Source: an uncultured Prevotellaceae bacterium (lineage in GTDB: Bacteria > Bacteroidota > Bacteroidia > Bacteroidales > Bacteroidaceae). From it: a stretch of DNA of 64,000 nt. Made by a program: the position numbers and the translations under genes. The stretch covers positions 105,682 through 169,681 of the forward strand of contig CASGAM010000026.1 of assembly GCA_949299545.1 (NCBI GenBank), given 5' to 3'. Under the pieces are notes generated by a model. It was not told the DNA's origin and searched no databases. It worked only from the letters and a program-made list of their open reading frames with translations. The stretch's first letter is position 1. Each line of letters begins with the position of its first letter. This document shows positions 61,884 through 64,000 of this stretch, piece by piece.

Positions 61884-64000
61884 ATGAAAAGAACATTTAC
61901 TTTACTGGGAGCTGTACTCCTATGTCTGGCAGGCATCATCCATCCGGTAAAAGCCGAGACCATCGCCTCCGGCACCTGCGGTGACAACCTCACCTGGACT
62001 CTTGTCAACTCCGACACACTGATCATCAGAGGAACCGGGGAAATGTACGATTCCGGGCCCATTCCTTGGGAGTCTAATAAAAGCTACATCAAGATAGTGC
62101 TGATAGAACAAGGCGTGACGAGTATAAGAAACGGTGCTTTCAGCGGTTGCAGTAGCCTGACCTCTGTGTCTATTCCCGAAGGCGTGACGAGTATAGGAAA
62201 CAGTGCTTTTTTGGAGTGCGGCAGCCTGACCTCCATCACCATTCCCGAAGGCGTGACAAGTATAGGAGACAGTGTTTTCTTTTTCTGCAATAGCCTGACT
62301 TCCATCGTCATCCCTGAAGGTGTGACGAGTATAGGAGACCATGCTTTCTGTTCTTGCTGGAGCCTGACCTCCGTATCTATCCCTGAAAGCGTGACGAGTA
62401 TAGGAGACCATGCTTTCAGTTCTTGCTACAGTCTGACCTCCATCACCATTCCGGAAGGTATGACGAGTATAGGAGACGGTGCTTTCGGTGGTTGTGGCAG
62501 CCTGACCTCCATCACCATTCCCGAAGGCGTGACAAGTATAGGAGACAGTGTTTTCTTTATCTGCAATAGCCTGACTTCCATCGTCATCCCTGAAAGCGTG
62601 ACGAGTATAGGAGACCATGCTTTCAATTCTTGCAGTCGCCTGACCTCTGTGTCTATTCCTGAAAGCGTGACGAGTATAGGAGACTATGCTTTCAGAGGTT
62701 GCAGTGGCCTGACCTCTGTGTCTATTCCTGAAGGCGTGACGAGTATAGGAGACTGTGCTTTCGGTGCTTGCTGGAACCTGACTTCCGTATCCATTCCCGA
62801 AGGCGTGACGAGTATAGGAGAAGGGGCTTTCAACTGGTGTTGGAGTCTGACTTCTATCATCATCCCTGAAAGCGTGACAAGTATAGGAGGCAGTGTTTTC
62901 TATAACTGCAGTAGCCTGACTTCCGTATCTATCCCTGAAAGCGTGGCGAGTATAGGAGACTATGCCTTTTGTGGTTGCAGCAGCCTGAATTCCATCACCA
63001 TTCCCGAAGGCGTGACGAGTATAGGGTACAATGCTTTTGGCGGTTGCAGCAGTCTGACCTCCATTGCCATCCCCGAAGGCGTGGCGAGCATAGGAAGCGG
63101 TGCTTTTGACGGTTGCAGCAGTCTTACTTCCGTATCCATCCCCGAAGGTGTGACGAGTATAGGAGACAATACTTTCAGAAGTTGTAGTGGCCTGACCTCC
63201 ATTGCCATCCCCGAAGGCGTGGCGAGCATAGGAAGCGGTGCTTTTGACGGTTGCAGCAGTCTTACTTCTGTATCCATCCCCGAAGGTGTGGCGAGCATAG
63301 GAGACAATGCCTTTTACGGTTGCAGCAGCCTGCCTTCCATTGCCATTCCTGAAGGCATGAAGAGTATAGGAGAGAATGCTTTCTATAACTGCAGCAGCCT
63401 TACCTCCGTATCCATTCCCGAAGGCGTGACGAGTATAGAAGATAGGACTTTCTATGGTTGCAGCAGTCTTACCTCCATTGCCATTCCTGAAGGCATGAAG
63501 AGTATAGGAGAGAATGCTTTCGTGCTATGCAGCAGCCTTACCTCCGTATCCATTCCCGAAGGCGTGACGAGTATAGAAGATAGGACTTTCTATGGTTGCA
63601 GCAGTCTTACCTCCATTGCCATCCCTGAAGGTGTGACGAGCATAGGAGACAATGCTTTCAGAGATTGCAGCAACATGACCTCTATCACCATCCCTGAAAG
63701 CGTGGCGAGCATAGGAGACAATGCCTTTTATGGTTGCACCAGCCTGCTTTCCATTGCCATTCCTGAAGGCATGAAGAGTATAGAAGTCGGTGTTTTTTAC
63801 GGTTGCAGCAGCCTGGCCTTTATTACTATCCCCAAAAGCGTGACGAGTATAGGAGAAAATACTTTCTATAACTGCAGCAGTCTGACTACCATTGCCATTC
63901 CCGAGGGTGTTACGAGTATAGGAGAAAATACTTTCTATAACTGCAGCAGTCTGACTACCATTGCCATTCCCGAGGGTGTTACGAGTATAGGAGATAATAC
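61884..64000 (+). CDS. BspA-like leucine-rich repeat surface protein, 3' partial
   Basis: An exported repeat protein, open from the ATG at 61884 to the window end (705 codons so far). A signal peptide (TFTLLGAVLLCLAGIIHPVKA) is followed by a BspA-type N-domain (TIASGTCGDNLTWTLVNSD, LIIRGTGEMYDSGPIPW). From about residue 78 come some 27 tandem leucine-rich repeats of the LRR_5 (Treponema pallidum/BspA) kind, each exactly 23 residues in the units I measured, with the consensus AFxxCSSLTSxxIPEGVTSIG. Such proteins bind host matrix or other cells in oral and gut species, but no activity can be assigned here. The C-terminus, and thus the anchoring or secretion signal, is outside the window. Confidence 0.92.
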   Translation, partial: MKRTFTLLGAVLLCLAGIIHPVKAETIASGTCGDNLTWTLVNSDTLIIRGTGEMYDSGPIPWESNKSYIKIVLIEQGVTSIRNGAFSGCSSLTSVSIPEGVTSIGNSAFLECGSLTSITIPEGVTSIGDSVFFFCNSLTSIVIPEGVTSIGDHAFCSCWSLTSVSIPESVTSIGDHAFSSCYSLTSITIPEGMTSIGDGAFGGCGSLTSITIPEGVTSIGDSVFFICNSLTSIVIPESVTSIGDHAFNSCSRLTSVSIPESVTSIGDYAFRGCSGLTSVSIPEGVTSIGDCAFGACWNLTSVSIPEGVTSIGEGAFNWCWSLTSIIIPESVTSIGGSVFYNCSSLTSVSIPESVASIGDYAFCGCSSLNSITIPEGVTSIGYNAFGGCSSLTSIAIPEGVASIGSGAFDGCSSLTSVSIPEGVTSIGDNTFRSCSGLTSIAIPEGVASIGSGAFDGCSSLTSVSIPEGVASIGDNAFYGCSSLPSIAIPEGMKSIGENAFYNCSSLTSVSIPEGVTSIEDRTFYGCSSLTSIAIPEGMKSIGENAFVLCSSLTSVSIPEGVTSIEDRTFYGCSSLTSIAIPEGVTSIGDNAFRDCSNMTSITIPESVASIGDNAFYGCTSLLSIAIPEGMKSIEVGVFYGCSSLAFITIPKSVTSIGENTFYNCSSLTTIAIPEGVTSIGENTFYNCSSLTTIAIPEGVTSIGDN
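62115..64000 (+). repeat. 69-bp tandem repeats coding LRR_5 units
   Basis: The repeat unit is 69 bp (GTGACGAGTATAGGAG and following), spaced at 62115, 62184, 62253, 62322 and onward to the window end, about 27 copies. A two-unit block (138 bp) is duplicated nearly identically at 63351-63488 and 63489-63626, and the last units (from about 63840) are near-identical copies, so copy number has changed recently. Confidence 0.9.

Noticed and set aside
61920-62618. 232-aa minus-strand open frame with repeats
   Set aside because: It is antisense to the BspA-like LRR repeats; a 69-bp repeat without stops in one frame keeps other frames open by copying.
62960-63307. 115-aa minus-strand repeat-like frame
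   Set aside because: Same cause as above: the mirror of the 69-bp coding repeats.

Overview
The window is a stretch of Bacteroidales chromosome, probably from a gut-type relative of Bacteroides, Parabacteroides or Barnesiella; the genus cannot be fixed from the sequence alone. The evidence is the gene content (PorT, PorQ and GldH homologues, DUF1573, DUF4251, DUF4595 and DUF4837 proteins, a MeaB GTPase, an OMP_b-brl_3 outer-membrane protein and a BspA-type repeat protein), the almost complete lack of Shine-Dalgarno sequences, and repeated promoter boxes of the Bacteroidetes type (TTTG, 19-20 nt, TAnnTTTG). Most of the window is core housekeeping DNA. The less ordinary parts are intergenic repeats and a few atypical proteins.

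Layout. 1-2.7 kb: the end of a LolD-like ABC ATPase, a CvfB-like S1 protein, and a two-gene unit of a Fur-family regulator and a QueD-like protein. 2.9-9.6 kb: a CotH-family secreted protein, rplS, a two-gene 5'-nucleotidase and a PorT-like barrel. 9.7-17.9 kb: a 54-aa ferredoxin, a giant alpha-2-macroglobulin overlapping a phytase-esterase-like gene, and a DUF4837 lipoprotein. 18-26.3 kb (minus strand): GH43, a flavodoxin lipoprotein, an Lrp regulator, an ExbB/membrane protein/ExbD/ExbD operon behind tRNA-Ser, TatD, a polyprenyl synthase and TonB. 26.5-36.4 kb: porQ-cmk-ispH, meaB, a DUF1573 protein, a MITE-like element, and a coiled-coil protein with a zinc-hook motif upstream of an amidase, then a DUF4595 lipoprotein. 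36.6-47.5 kb: hisS, a DUF4251 protein, a CNNM/CorC-type protein, a large outer-membrane barrel, aspartate aminotransferase, ribBA and an LptF/LptG-family permease. 47.8-61 kb: tRNA-Met, an IMP cyclohydrolase-only PurH, the rod-shape operon mreBCD-mrdA-rodA, then gldH, ricT, holB and metF, a gamma carbonic anhydrase and aminopeptidase P. 61-64 kb: an intergenic region with a 22-bp tandem repeat, then a BspA-like leucine-rich repeat gene running off the end.

How genes work together. ExbB/ExbD and TonB energise outer-membrane transport. MreBCD, PBP2 and RodA build the sidewall. PorT, PorQ and GldH belong to families of the type IX secretion and gliding machinery, although these homologues alone do not prove a working T9SS. 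The two 5'-nucleotidase genes encode the two domains that other bacteria fuse in one polypeptide.

The points I find most worth a second look are: a standalone 927-935 aa coiled-coil protein with an SbcC/Rad50-like CxxC zinc hook almost exactly at its midpoint but no ATPase head; a 309-bp element with perfect 23-bp terminal inverted repeats; an intergenic GCGACCGCT repeat with 22-bp spacing at three distant sites; and a Fur-family/QueD-like pair in which both proteins lack hallmark cysteines, preceded by a perfect 7-1-7 palindrome.
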